Assembly (NCBI RefSeq): GCF_025137375.1
Contig: NZ_CP073720.1
Coordinates: forward strand, 2,318,501-2,382,500
Origin: Dactylosporangium fulvum
Lineage (GTDB): Bacteria > Actinomycetota > Actinomycetes > Mycobacteriales > Micromonosporaceae
DNA: 64,000 bases
Reading direction: 5' to 3'
Below the pieces are notes generated by a model. The model was not told the DNA's origin and did no database searches. It saw nothing but the letters and a program-made list of their open reading frames with translations. Numbering within the stretch: the first letter of the stretch is position 1; every line of letters begins with the position of its first letter. The position numbers were made by a program, and so were the translations under genes. This document shows, piece after piece, positions 44,701 through 52,749 of this stretch.

Positions 44701-44980
44701 GACCGCCGCCAACCACGTCATCCACGTCGACCGGTGGTGGAACCCGGCGGTCGAGGACCAGGCGACCGACCGGGCGTTCCGCATCGGCCAGCGGCGGGCG
44801 GTCCAGGTCCGCAAGTTCGTCACGGCCGGCACCGTCGAGGAGAAGATCGCCACGATGATCCGGGACAAGCGCGGCCTGGCGGCGAAGATCGTCGGTGCCG
44901 GCGAGCAGTGGCTGACCGAGCTGTCCACCACCGAGCTCCGCTCGCTGCTGGCCTTGGAAGCCGGCGCGGTCGTGGAATAG
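41759..44980 (+). CDS. SNF2-family DEAD/DEAH helicase
   Basis: 1,073 residues from GTG 41759; no strong ribosome-binding site. Residues ~1-560 are an N-terminal SNF2-associated domain with a Gly/Arg-rich insert containing three GREHGP repeats (~182-200). The helicase core starts at LRPYQQRGLNWLGF: Walker A DDMGLGKT (motif I), TTYS, DEAQ (motif II, DEAH box variant), VTGTPVENRLADLWS (motif III). The C-terminal RecA domain has LVFTQYAEFGGM, LKAGGTGLTLTAANHVIH and DQATDRAFRIGQ (motif VI). These proteins move along or remodel DNA-protein complexes using ATP. Neighbouring YciI and SWIM genes are a common association. Confidence 0.95.
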   Translation: MLVVHALWASPAGSLEGRLQGRLQDRLPGRLCLWAEDPGLPAPPRTAGRGSGRRAGAAPHPFVVRGLRLDDGAGESAVRTLRLPTRSGLPEVSPSAVSALDPPAGNAALRLEDWAVETVEYGPDDAFGLLRSALALLDADGEFVCADSTRWFTSVAGFAAGLVTRGRLLPGLARPGGPGGEPSPGREHGPGREHGPGREHGPGGEPGGAGAGARAEARWLPVLTGRDAAYARSLALAMPQAVLAAEPGATRAAVLTDILDTLVDAAARAMLPAARHRVPGAAGAWLTALTGTDRQLHGVPDAEVAALRAELGTWQADAVGGAVRACFTLVEPPEPTEPGEETATGDRQWRLEFALQAADEPSLVVGAERVWRSRGALKALQRHIPAPQETLLAELGRASRLYPALEDALRAARPSALTLDAAGAHQLLSESAPLLAAAGFGVLLPGWWRRPSARLGVRLTARSSSTTAPGTVAAASGIGLDAVVDYRWELAIGDEPLTEDELRRLTDLKAPLVNLRGQWVELDPRRLAAGLEIIQRQAAEPGAGDAMTVADLLHVAGGADGGPGGLPIVEVTADGWLGDLLCGETELRIRPVGVPDGFRGALRPYQQRGLNWLGFLESAGLGGILADDMGLGKTVQLLALLAGKAPGPTLLVCPMSLVGNWQREAAKFAPDLRVHVHHGAERARGADFRAAVAAADLVITTYSIAARDAAALKAMHWHRLVLDEAQAVKNAATKQAVAVRQLPARHRIAVTGTPVENRLADLWSIMDFANPGLLGTARRFKETYAEPVERHGDEEAAARLRRITQPFVLRRLKTDRGIISDLPEKLEMDVLCNLTREQASLYQAVVDDMLARIERSEGIERRGLVLATMTRLKQVCNHPAHALRDGSRLAGRSGKLARLEEILDEVLAAGERALVFTQYAEFGGMLRAHLSARFGREVAFLHGGLPKASRDALVARFQSADAAAPQLFVLSLKAGGTGLTLTAANHVIHVDRWWNPAVEDQATDRAFRIGQRRAVQVRKFVTAGTVEEKIATMIRDKRGLAAKIVGAGEQWLTELSTTELRSLLALEAGAVVE

Positions 44981-45054
44981 CACGGCAGCAGGGGCGAGCA
45001 GCACCGCTACCGCGTCACCGAGCCGGGTGGCGCCGTCGCGGGTAGACTGCCGGG

Positions 45055-45342
45055 GTGTTCGTGATCACGCTGAGCTACCTGGTTGAGATCGACCGCATCG
45101 ACGAGGCCGTTGACGCCCATCGGGAGTGGCTGGACGGGCAGTACGAGGACGGGGTCTTCCTGGCCTCCGGCGCCCAGGTGCCGCGCACGGGCGGGGTCAT
45201 TCTCGCGGCCGGGCTGGAGCGGCTCGAGCTCGAGGCGCGGCTCGCCCTCGACCCGTTCAAGCAGAAGGGGCTCGCCGAATACACGATCGTGGAGTTCGTG
45301 CCCCGCAAGGTGGCGCCCGGCCTGGAGCGGCTCCAGTCTTGA
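45055..45342 (+). CDS. YciI-family protein
   Basis: 95 residues, GTG 45055. A compact ferredoxin-like alpha/beta protein: MFVITLSYLVEIDRIDEAVDAH, then FLASGAQVPRTGGVIL and ARLALDPFKQKGLAEYTIVEF. This is the YciI subfamily with the His/Asp pair (AHREWLD) thought to be catalytic. It differs from the DGPF-type protein at 14.8 kb. It is between the SNF2 and SWIM genes on the same strand; its TGA overlaps the TTG start of the SWIM gene, so the two are translationally coupled. Confidence 0.9.
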   Translation: MFVITLSYLVEIDRIDEAVDAHREWLDGQYEDGVFLASGAQVPRTGGVILAAGLERLELEARLALDPFKQKGLAEYTIVEFVPRKVAPGLERLQS

Positions 45343-46286
45343 CCCGGCCGGACCACTGGGGCAACCGCACCCTCCGCGTCGAGGGCGGCATCCGGGCGCG
45401 CAGCACCCGCGGCGCGATCGGGTCGAGCTGGTGGTCCAAGCGCTTCCTGGCGGTGCTCGAGTCGTTCGCGCTGGGGACCAGGCTGACGCGGGGCCGCAAC
45501 TACGCCCGGGCCGGCCAGGTGCTCAGCCTGGACATCACGCCCGGCGCGGTCGAGGCGACCGTGCAGGGATCCCGCCCGAAGCCGTATGAGGCACGGATCG
45601 GTCTCGCCGTCTTCCCCGGCGACGTGTGGGCGCGGGTCGAGGCGGCCCTCGCTGCCGAGGCCCTCGGCGCGGCCAAGCTCCTCGCCGGGGAGCTGCCGCC
45701 GCACGTCGAGGACGTGTTCACCGGAGCCGGGGCGCCGCTGTTCCCGGCGCGGATCACCGATCTCGGCCTGCACTGCTCGTGCCCGGACTCCGCGGTGCCG
45801 TGCAAACACCTGGCGGCCACCTTCTATCTGCTCGCCGAGCGCTTCGACGCCGACCCGTTCCAGATCCTGCTGTGGCGCGGCCGGGCCCGCGACGCGCTGC
45901 TGGCCAACCTGCGCGAGCTGCGCACCGGCGCCGACTCGGCCGCACCGGCCGAAGCCGCCGAAGCCGCTGCCGTCGCGGGTGCGGGTGCGGCAGCGCTCGG
46001 CGGAGCGGCCGTGCCGGCACAGGCGGCACAAGCGGCCGCGCTTGCGGACACCGGCGCCGAGCCATCGCGGGCAGCGCCGCTGCCCACCAGGACCGCGCGG
46101 GTCCTGGCGGAGCTCACCGAGCCGGAGGTCGAGCTGGAGCGGTTCTGGGTGCCGCCGGTGCCGGTCACCGACCCGGAGCCGGTCGCGGTGGCCGAGCGCG
46201 ACCTGCTCCTGCGGCAGCTGCCCACCCCGGGCCCGGCACTCGGCGGCCCCGAGCTGCTTCGCGTCCTGCGCTCCTGGTACCGCTGA
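45339..46286 (+). CDS. SWIM zinc-finger protein
   Basis: 315 residues from TTG 45339, whose TTGA overlaps the YciI stop. The N-terminal ~120 residues (HWGNRTLRVEGGIRARSTRG, WWSKRFLAVLES) are typical of actinobacterial SWIM proteins. The zinc finger CSCPDSAVPCKH (CxCx-n-CxH, residues ~146-158) is complete. The C-terminal half is Ala/Pro-rich with one more conserved helix. SWIM proteins bind DNA or proteins and are often paired with SNF2 helicases, as here, suggesting a complex. Confidence 0.92.
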   Translation: MTRPDHWGNRTLRVEGGIRARSTRGAIGSSWWSKRFLAVLESFALGTRLTRGRNYARAGQVLSLDITPGAVEATVQGSRPKPYEARIGLAVFPGDVWARVEAALAAEALGAAKLLAGELPPHVEDVFTGAGAPLFPARITDLGLHCSCPDSAVPCKHLAATFYLLAERFDADPFQILLWRGRARDALLANLRELRTGADSAAPAEAAEAAAVAGAGAAALGGAAVPAQAAQAAALADTGAEPSRAAPLPTRTARVLAELTEPEVELERFWVPPVPVTDPEPVAVAERDLLLRQLPTPGPALGGPELLRVLRSWYR

Positions 46287-46297
46287 GTCCCCTCAGC

Positions 46298-46320
46298 CCG
46301 CGGTTGACGCGACGCCGCGG
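46298..46320. terminator. Hairpin between convergent SWIM and septum-formation genes
   Basis: CCGCGG/CCGCGG arms with an 11-nt loop, next to a smaller GCTGAG/CTCAGC hairpin at the SWIM stop. Likely bidirectional. Confidence 0.6.
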
Positions 46321-47238
46321 TCAAGCGACCGGCAGCGGCTTGGTGCCCAGGCCTTTCACCGAGCCGCGCAGCAGGGTCTTGCTGGCGACGTTGAGGAAGC
46401 AGTGCGCGACGCGGTCGCCGAGCTTCCACTGGCTCGCGGTCAGGCCGGTCCAGAAGGTGTAGACGTCGCCACGCTCGTACAGCTGGAGCTGGGAGATGCC
46501 GAGGAACGTGGCGATCCGGCCGTAGCAGCCGTCGCTCACGATCTCGTTGAGCCGCTTGGCGTCGGGGTAGGCCCCCGCGGGGGCCGTCCACGTGCCGACG
46601 AACTCGGTGTCGTGCGGCTCGGCGCAGGCGACCGGGGTGACCGCGTCGACCGAGCGGTAGAAGCCCTCGGGCGACACGTCGTCACCCTTGAGCCGCACGC
46701 AGGTGAGCGCGAACGGCCGCTGGCCCTGCAGGCCGCCCTTCAGGCTGTCGGTGCGCGCCTTCGGGGCGAAGAGGTCGTCCTCCGCCTCGGCCAGGCCGCA
46801 GACGTACTGCCGCGCGCCGCCCTGCCAGGCGGGCTCCTTCGGTACCGAATAGAAGGGGAACAGCCGGCCGGTGTGCCAGTCGCCGCCGGCATACGCCGTC
46901 GCCGCCTTGTCGCACTCCGCGTAGGCCGCCCGGCTCGGGTCGCTGTCCCAGGCCGGCGGCGCCGGCGCGGCGGCGGCCGGCCCGGTGAACGTGCCGACCG
47001 CGACGACCTCGACGGTGTGCTCCCGGGCACAGTCCACGACGCTGAGCAGCGCCGCCGTCGGCTCGAACGCGCTCACCGCGCCGCCGGCCAGGCAGGCGCC
47101 GACCTGCGGCGGCGAGTAGGACGCCGCCGGCTGGCTGGGCCACGAGTCGACGAGGTCGCCGTCGGTGCCGGCGGGCCGGCCGCAGCCGCCGGCGAGCATC
47201 ACGACCGCGAGCAGTGCGACACCGGACGCCGGCCGCAC
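46321..47238 (-). CDS. Septum-formation-domain lipoprotein
   Basis: 305 residues from GTG 47238; a longer frame would overlap the upstream gene. Signal peptide with lipobox AGGC (VRPASGVALLAVVMLAGGC), so exported and lipidated. The following sequence matches the septum formation domain (two copies of a Cys-containing pattern VDCAREHTVEVV... and VACAEPHDTEFVG; the C...H..E signature is seen twice) with WxxG-type motifs. Family members occur near cell-division genes but their role is not established. It is 5 bp from the DUF3105 gene and co-transcribed with it. Confidence 0.85.
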   Translation of the reverse strand: MRPASGVALLAVVMLAGGCGRPAGTDGDLVDSWPSQPAASYSPPQVGACLAGGAVSAFEPTAALLSVVDCAREHTVEVVAVGTFTGPAAAAPAPPAWDSDPSRAAYAECDKAATAYAGGDWHTGRLFPFYSVPKEPAWQGGARQYVCGLAEAEDDLFAPKARTDSLKGGLQGQRPFALTCVRLKGDDVSPEGFYRSVDAVTPVACAEPHDTEFVGTWTAPAGAYPDAKRLNEIVSDGCYGRIATFLGISQLQLYERGDVYTFWTGLTASQWKLGDRVAHCFLNVASKTLLRGSVKGLGTKPLPVA

Positions 47239-47243
47239 GCGGC

Positions 47244-48170
47244 TCAGCCGCCCTCGGTCGCGGTGAAGCCGGTGCTGCACGGCGTGCCGGGCTCCAGGGT
47301 CGCGGTCTGCCGGTACCGCTCGACGAAGTTATCGATGCGCTTGTCGTCCACAGAGGACACCTGGAGCTGGTACCCCCACGCCTGCAAGGACACCTTGGCG
47401 GGCTGGCCCGGATACGGGCTGAGGAGCATGTAGTCGTTGCCCCGCACCCGTGCGGCGAGCTTCTCCACGTCGGCCGACGGCAGGTCCGGCTGGTAGGTGA
47501 TCCAGACGGCGCCGTGCTCGAGGCTGTGCACCGCGCGGCCGTTGTCGATCGGCGCGGTGTAGACGTCGCCGTTGCACTGCTGCCACTGCGGGTGGTGCGG
47601 GCCGCCGGCCGGCGGGGTCATCGGATAGGCGATGTCCTCCTCCTGCGGCCGGTGGTCCCGGGACAGCCAGTCCGGGTGGTCCTTGCGGTAGTCGACGAGC
47701 CCCGGGATGTCGTCGGAGCCGCCGCCGAGCAGCGGCGTGTCGTCGTCGCGGAGGAACCAGAAGACACCGGCGATCCCGGCGACGCAGAGCAGTGCGAGCA
47801 CGCCGACGATGCTGACGAGCGCGACGACGAGCCCGCGGTTGCCCTGCTTCGGCGGCTGGCCCCCGGGCGCCGCATGTCCGGGCGCCGCATATCCGGACGG
47901 CTGGAACCCGGATGGCTGGAACCCGGATGGTTGGAATCCCGGTGGCTGGCCCCCGGGTGCCCCATATCCCGGCGGCTGCGGCCCGGACGGCGGGAACCCC
48001 GGCGGCTGCGGCGCGGGCTGGTGATGTGCGGGCGGCTCGAATCCGGGCGGCTCGAATCCGGGCGGTGGTGACCCTGGTGCCGGCGGCGCGGGCGGTGGAA
48101 ACCCCTGCGGTGCGGGCGGGGGCGGCGGGAACTGCGGATTCGGTTCCTGCGGCGGATACGGGCCCGTCAT
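47244..48170 (-). CDS. DUF3105 membrane protein
   Basis: 308 residues from ATG 48170. Residues ~1-115 are a Pro/Gly/Gln-rich tail with repeated PPG and GFQPSGFQPSGFQPS units. One helix (LVVALVSIVGVLALLCVAGI, ~118-140) anchors it, and the extracytoplasmic DUF3105 domain follows: YPMTPPAGGPHHPQWQQCNG and VHSLEHGAVWITYQP. The conserved His residues (GGPHH, SLEHG) suggest a metal site. The function is unknown; it forms an operon with the septum-formation lipoprotein. Confidence 0.9.
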   Translation of the reverse strand: MTGPYPPQEPNPQFPPPPPAPQGFPPPAPPAPGSPPPGFEPPGFEPPAHHQPAPQPPGFPPSGPQPPGYGAPGGQPPGFQPSGFQPSGFQPSGYAAPGHAAPGGQPPKQGNRGLVVALVSIVGVLALLCVAGIAGVFWFLRDDDTPLLGGGSDDIPGLVDYRKDHPDWLSRDHRPQEEDIAYPMTPPAGGPHHPQWQQCNGDVYTAPIDNGRAVHSLEHGAVWITYQPDLPSADVEKLAARVRGNDYMLLSPYPGQPAKVSLQAWGYQLQVSSVDDKRIDNFVERYRQTATLEPGTPCSTGFTATEGG

Positions 48171-48196
48171 GTGCCCGACCCTACCGGAATGTGAAG

Positions 48197-48231
48197 GATG
48201 TGGCTGCCGGTGGGTTTCCGGCAGCCACATC
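48197..48231 (-). terminator. Hairpin after the lipase gene
   Basis: Perfect 14-bp stem GATGTGGCTGCCGG/CCGGCAGCCACATC with a 7-nt loop. It lies 17 bp past the lipase stop. No clear T-run on the minus strand. Confidence 0.65.
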
Positions 48232-48247
48232 ACAAATGCGGGGCGGC

Positions 48248-48994
48248 TCAGACCGCGAAGCAGTTCGGCCGGATCGGCTCGTCGCGCAGGGCGTTGCGGA
48301 CGACGGAGTACACCGTGCCGTCGAGCACCAGGCCGAGGTGCCCGACCACACGCAGCGGGCAGTACGACTGGATCAGCACGTTCGCCGCGCCCTCGATGGC
48401 GGCGTTGCCGGTGGGCCGGACCAGCTCGTCCTGCAGCGTCCGGACGGTGGTGTACCGGACGTCGCCCGGGCTGTCGTCCCCGGCGTTCAGCGCGGTGAGG
48501 AAGGTGGAACCGACCGCCATCTGCTGGCAGGCGACGATCCCGGCACAGGTGCCGAGCCCCAGCGTCTGGATGATGCTGGCGATCGCCGTGCCGTACTGCG
48601 GGGTGCCCAGGCTGACGTAGCGCCCGACGGCGGCGGTGCCGCCGAGGTTCTTGAGGTAGTAACGGGAGACGAGACCGCCCTCGGAGTGCCCGACGAGGTC
48701 GACCTTCGCGAAGCCGAGCTGCCGGACGTACGAGGCGAGCGCGCCGGCCGAGGCGGCGATGTCGCCGAAGCCCAGACCGGGCAGCTGGTAGATGTAGACC
48801 TGGTAGCCGTCGCCGCGCAGCCGTCCGGCGAGGGGTTCGTAGGCCGCCGCGACACCGGTGAGCCCGGCGACGACGATGACGGGGTGCTGCTGGGGAGCGG
48901 CTGCGGTGGTGGCGGTGGTGGCGGCGTGGGCCGTCGAGGGCAGCGCGACGACGGCGGCGCATGCGAACACGGCCGTGATGCTGCGGAGCAGCAT
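48248..48994 (-). CDS. Secreted class 2-like lipase (alpha/beta hydrolase)
   Basis: 248 residues, ATG 48994 preceded by cccggaggaggtggagcag, a very strong ribosome-binding site. Signal peptide ends near AHAATT. Alpha/beta-hydrolase features: HPVIVVAGLTGVAAAYE, nucleophile elbow VGHSEGGLVSRYYLK (Ser), SLGTPQYGTAIASI, and a conserved Cys pair typical of EstA/LipA-type actinobacterial lipases (GTCAGIVACQQM). The catalytic Asp/His are in the C-terminal third (VVGHLGLVLDGTV). It hydrolyses ester bonds in lipids outside the cell. Confidence 0.9.
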   Translation of the reverse strand: MLLRSITAVFACAAVVALPSTAHAATTATTAAAPQQHPVIVVAGLTGVAAAYEPLAGRLRGDGYQVYIYQLPGLGFGDIAASAGALASYVRQLGFAKVDLVGHSEGGLVSRYYLKNLGGTAAVGRYVSLGTPQYGTAIASIIQTLGLGTCAGIVACQQMAVGSTFLTALNAGDDSPGDVRYTTVRTLQDELVRPTGNAAIEGAANVLIQSYCPLRVVGHLGLVLDGTVYSVVRNALRDEPIRPNCFAV

Positions 48995-49200
48995 GATCTG
49001 CTCCACCTCCTCCGGGTCGTTCCTGGCGGGGAACAGCGGATGTGGATGCACGGCCGTGGATGAGAAGTTACCGCACGGTAACGAGACTGTGAAGACGAAG
49101 CACGGAACGAACAGCCGCCCGGCGCGAGCGGCGACACCGGAGAGCGATCCGGAGAGCGATCCGGAGAGCGACGTCGATGGCCCTGCGGTAGGGTCGCCGC

Positions 49201-49809
49201 ATGCCTGCCGAGTGCGCGATCGACGACTGCGGGGTGCTGGCGATCGGGCGCTGCCGGGAGTGCGGCCGCGCCTTCTGCATGTCACACCAGGCGCACAACG
49301 AGGTCACCGGCGAGGGGTATCCGGCATTGTGCCTGCCGTGCCTCGGCCGGCGGCAGCAGGTGCCGGCGGCCGCCGCGCCAGTCGACCAGGACCGGCGGTG
49401 GCTCTTCTCCGGGCAGGCCGCCCTGGACCTCTACGCCGCCGGGGTCGCGCCGCTGCCGATCGTCGAGCAGCGCGTCCGCTGGGTGCCGCAGCGGTTCGGC
49501 CGGCAGCGGCAGGAGATCGACGAGGTCGAGGTCGGCGGGTTGTGGGTGGTCGGGAAGTTCGCCTGGACCGAGATGCAGGAGATCCCGGAGACGCGCGACT
49601 GGACGACCGGCCTGCTGGCCCATCCCGGCGGTGGCTATCCGGTGTCGATGGTCGCGCGGGCCGTCACCCGCTGCCGGGTGGCCGACGGCATCGCCACGCT
49701 GGTGCGCGACGCGCCCTACGGCGACAGCTGGACACAGCTGGAGCGCAAGGAGATCCCGCGCATCGTCAAGGCGGTGCGGGACCTCATCGCGGCTCGCCGA
49801 GCTTCCTGA
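49201..49809 (+). CDS. Zinc-finger protein of unknown function
   Basis: 202 residues, ATG 49201. The N-terminus has a B-box/AN1-like cluster: CAIDDCGVLAIGRCRECGRAFCMSHQAH...CLPCLG, with eight Cys/His. The rest (~55-202) has no recognised domain (WLFSGQAALDLYAAG, WVVGKFAWTEMQEIPE). Similar small zinc proteins occur in actinobacteria. The 3' end overlaps the MurL gene by 26 bp in convergent orientation. Confidence 0.75.
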   Translation: MPAECAIDDCGVLAIGRCRECGRAFCMSHQAHNEVTGEGYPALCLPCLGRRQQVPAAAAPVDQDRRWLFSGQAALDLYAAGVAPLPIVEQRVRWVPQRFGRQRQEIDEVEVGGLWVVGKFAWTEMQEIPETRDWTTGLLAHPGGGYPVSMVARAVTRCRVADGIATLVRDAPYGDSWTQLERKEIPRIVKAVRDLIAARRAS

Positions 49810-51115
49810 GCGCGGCCAGGTATCTCGCCGGCACCAGGTTGGGCGCGTCGCCCCGGAAGGCGGCGTCGACCTCGGCGTCGTCCGCCAGCCGGCCCGAGGT
49901 CGCGACCACCTCGTCGGCCAGCGCGCGCACGATCGGGGCGTCGCGCCAGTCCGGGTGCTCGGCCAGCAGGCGGAGCGCCACCAGCGACTCCTCGATCTCG
50001 CCCACGCACTCGAACGGCTTGTGGGCCGTCAGGCCCATCAGCTCGCGGTACCCCTCGAGCTGGGAGAGATCCGTGAAGATGTCGGTGCCGAAGATGCCCA
50101 CCAGGCGCTCCCGGCCGGTGAACGGGGCGAGCGCCAGGAACACGAACCGGCACTTCGGGCAGTGGCCGCACCAGCGCTCGCTCGCGTCGCGCTGCTTGAA
50201 GGCCGCGTTGCAGCTGGTGACGACCGCGTCGTAGGTGGTGAACTTCGCGAACAGCGCGGCGATGTGCAGCTCGGACAGGCCGCGCAGCAGCGAGAAATAC
50301 GCCTCCTGGAGGCCGGCGTGGGCGAGCAGCGCGTCGCGGAGGTGCGCCTCGGCGGGCAGCCCCTTGGACCACTGGTGGTTGATGTCCCGGCCGAGCCAGC
50401 TGAGGTTGGGCACCGAGGCCGAGCTCTCGTTCGACATGACGACCGGGCCGAGGCCGTGCATCAGCGAGGTGGCGACGGCGATCAGCGAGTTGATCGCGGT
50501 GACCGGGATGTGGCCGTTGTACGCCCCCGCGGCGTTGAGCTCGCGCATCCGCGGGTCGAGCGTGCGCCGGACGGTGCGGACCGGCTGCGGCGAGACCGCC
50601 ATGACGCTGCGGATGATCGCGTTGGGGTTGACGGCGAAGAGCACGGGGTCGAGCTCGCCGTACTGCAACGCCTCCATGCTGACGATCGAGTCCTTGCCGC
50701 CGCCGACCGCGGACAGCGGCGGGCCCGACGGCTCGTGGATCTCGGCCGGCGGCTCCGCGAAGGGACCCGGCACGATCGGCAGGTCGAGGACGTAGGGAAG
50801 ATCGTTGCGGTAGGCGAACTCGCCGAGCCCTTCGCGGAACAGCGCCGTCACCCAGGGCAGCGCCTTTTCGGCGAGGGGGAACCCCAGCTCCACCCGTGGC
50901 GGCGCGGCGATCTTGTAGTAGGAGGTCGACGCGGCGACGTGGAGCAGGTCGAGCACCCGGTCGAGGGCGGGGTGGATCACGGACGGCGGACCGAAGTCGA
51001 CCGTCTCCGTGAGCACGAGGTCACCGAGCGCGTAGTGGAAGCGGGCCACGCCCGTCACCGGGTCGAACTCCCGGCCCGGAAAGCGCAGCGTCTCGACCTG
51101 CTCGCGCCCGTTCAC
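49784..51115 (-). CDS. murL: MurL-type glutamate epimerase (UDP-MurNAc-L-Ala-L-Glu epimerase)
   Basis: 443 residues, ATG 51115. It contains the PP-loop motif AVGGGKDSIVSMEALQ (~residues 136-151) and the CGHCPKCRFVFLALAP zinc-type Cys cluster that are shared with known MurL proteins, as well as PNLSWLGRDINHQWSKG. In Xanthomonas and actinobacteria, MurD2 adds L-Glu to UDP-MurNAc-L-Ala and MurL then epimerises it to D-Glu for peptidoglycan, replacing MurI. No murD2 is next to it in this window. It is in the minus-strand gene stack after DUF2267. Confidence 0.85.
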   Translation of the reverse strand: MNGREQVETLRFPGREFDPVTGVARFHYALGDLVLTETVDFGPPSVIHPALDRVLDLLHVAASTSYYKIAAPPRVELGFPLAEKALPWVTALFREGLGEFAYRNDLPYVLDLPIVPGPFAEPPAEIHEPSGPPLSAVGGGKDSIVSMEALQYGELDPVLFAVNPNAIIRSVMAVSPQPVRTVRRTLDPRMRELNAAGAYNGHIPVTAINSLIAVATSLMHGLGPVVMSNESSASVPNLSWLGRDINHQWSKGLPAEAHLRDALLAHAGLQEAYFSLLRGLSELHIAALFAKFTTYDAVVTSCNAAFKQRDASERWCGHCPKCRFVFLALAPFTGRERLVGIFGTDIFTDLSQLEGYRELMGLTAHKPFECVGEIEESLVALRLLAEHPDWRDAPIVRALADEVVATSGRLADDAEVDAAFRGDAPNLVPARYLAALRKLGEPR

Positions 51116-51356
51116 CTGTGCAGCCTCCAGTGTCTCGACCGATCGCCAATGGTAGCCGTCACCGGAACGCGGCCAGCACCTTCGTCATCGGCGCGACACA
51201 GGCGGGGTCCGGACGCATCCGGGCCGACCAGGACGACCAGGCAGAGCTCCGGAAGGGGCAGTACACGGCGAGGCTGCCACGGCAAGGGAGCGCGGCCGCG
51301 CCACGCTCCCAGGGACCATTGTGGAAGGGTAATGCTTCCGGCAGTGCCGGTGCGGC

Positions 51357-51752
51357 TCACACCGGCAGCAGCGACGAGTCCGACTCGGTGAGGACCACGA
51401 CGTCGCTCGGCAGCGGCTGGTAGATCCGCCGCAGGAGGGCCGGGTCGCAGACGCTCGCCACGGTGGCGAACACCGCCCGTGCGACACGCTCGGCGTCGGC
51501 CGGCGGCACCTTCGTCCGCGCGGCCACGTCGGCCAGGAAGTCCAGGTGGATCTCCTGGTCGTACAGGTGCTGATAGGACCAGAGCGGCTCGGCCAGCGTC
51601 GGTGGCAGCTCCGCGGCCAGGTGGTGCACCCAGCCGTCGGGCAGCCGGTTCGCCAGGGCGTGCAGCACTCCGCGCACCGCGCGGCGGGCGTCTTCGGCGC
51701 CAGGGAGTCCAGCCTTTTCGCGTACCTCCGCGATGAACACGTCTTCGTACAT
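51357..51752 (-). CDS. DUF2267 protein
   Basis: 131 residues from ATG 51752. All-helical DUF2267 pattern: FIAEVREKAGLPGAEDARRAVRGVLHALANRLP, GWVHHLAAELPPTLAEPLW and ARTKVPPADAERVARAVFATVA. Family members are small stress-linked helical proteins, often near chaperones, as here (Hsp20 gene 188 bp downstream, divergent). The biochemical role is unknown. Confidence 0.88.
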   Translation of the reverse strand: MYEDVFIAEVREKAGLPGAEDARRAVRGVLHALANRLPDGWVHHLAAELPPTLAEPLWSYQHLYDQEIHLDFLADVAARTKVPPADAERVARAVFATVASVCDPALLRRIYQPLPSDVVVLTESDSSLLPV

Positions 51753-51812
51753 GCCGCGAACGCTGCCGGGCGCGTAGGTGAGCGGCCATCACTCGCGGAG
51801 GACGGACGGCAT

Positions 51813-51830
51813 CGCCCGGCCGGCCGGGCG
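51813..51830. promoter_or_regulatory. 18-bp perfect palindrome upstream of Hsp20
   Basis: CGCCCGGCCGGCCGGGCG lies 110 bp before the Hsp20 start, between divergent DUF2267 and Hsp20 genes. No HspR (HAIR) or CIRCE site was found nearby. It may be an operator or simply GC-biased sequence. Confidence 0.35.
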
Positions 51831-51939
51831 CCGGTCATCCGGTCCGGGTGGGACCGTGTCACCCGCACTCCTTCCAGCATGGCTGCGTACACCGATCACT
51901 CCGCGGCTCCATCGCTGCCCCACCGTTGGGAGACGCACG

Positions 51940-52650
51940 ATGACAATCTTGGTCAGCCGCCCCCGCCGCCCGCTCGGCGTGTTCCCGTCCCTGAGCACCC
52001 CGGGGTACGGCCACGGCCTCGGCACCGGCTTCGGCGCCGGGTTCGGCATCTCGGGCACCGGTCAGGTCCCGGTCGACATCGAGGAGACCGAGGACGCGTT
52101 CCTGATCGACCTGGACCTGCCGAACGTGCGGGCCGACGACCTGCAGATCGAGCTGCGGGACAACGAGATCCGGGTCTTCGGCAAGCACACCGAGAAGCCC
52201 CGCACCGGGACGCTGCGCCACCACGCGCGCCGCACCGGCGAGTTCGAGTTCCTGATCGCGCTGCCCGGCGACGTCGACCCGGACGGGGTCGACGCCGAGC
52301 TGGACAACGGCGTGCTGTCGATCCGGGCGCCGAAGGTCCAAGAGGCCCTGGCGCGGCGGATCGAGGTGCACCAGCGCAAGGCGATCAGTGGCGAGCCGTC
52401 GGCCCGGCCCGCCGGGTCCGCCGGCTCCTCCGGGCAGACGAGTGGGCCGGCGAGTGGGCAGGCGAGTGGGTCGGCGAGCGGGCAGGGCGGCTCCGGATCC
52501 GGCACTCCCGGCGGGGTGAGCACCCCGGCGGCGCAGGCGAAGCAGATGAAAGAGGGCCAGTCCCGGCCCGGCTCCACGGGACGGCAGATGGGCTCCAGCG
52601 GCACCGGCAGCAGCGGTACCGGGCAGGTCGGCCGCAGCTCCATGGCGTGA
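51940..52650 (+). CDS. Hsp20 small heat shock protein
   Basis: 236 residues from ATG 51940, ggttgggagacgcacg in front. The alpha-crystallin domain (~45-140) is complete: VDIEETEDAFLIDLDLPNVRADDLQIEL and the ELDNGVLSIRAPKV end with the GVLxI motif. The C-terminal ~90 residues are a Gly/Ser/Gln-rich low-complexity tail (SGQASGSASGQGGSGSGTPGG), which is unusual for Hsp20. It forms oligomers that hold unfolded proteins. The DnaJ/CbpM genes follow on the same strand. Confidence 0.93.
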   Translation: MTILVSRPRRPLGVFPSLSTPGYGHGLGTGFGAGFGISGTGQVPVDIEETEDAFLIDLDLPNVRADDLQIELRDNEIRVFGKHTEKPRTGTLRHHARRTGEFEFLIALPGDVDPDGVDAELDNGVLSIRAPKVQEALARRIEVHQRKAISGEPSARPAGSAGSSGQTSGPASGQASGSASGQGGSGSGTPGGVSTPAAQAKQMKEGQSRPGSTGRQMGSSGTGSSGTGQVGRSSMA

Positions 52651-52749
52651 GGCCGGTATCCGCCGGGCGCACAGGCGCACGACTTCGGTTCATGACTGCC
52701 GGTGCCCGGACACGGACGGTGTCGGACACGTGCGGCGGGAGGTCGCCAG

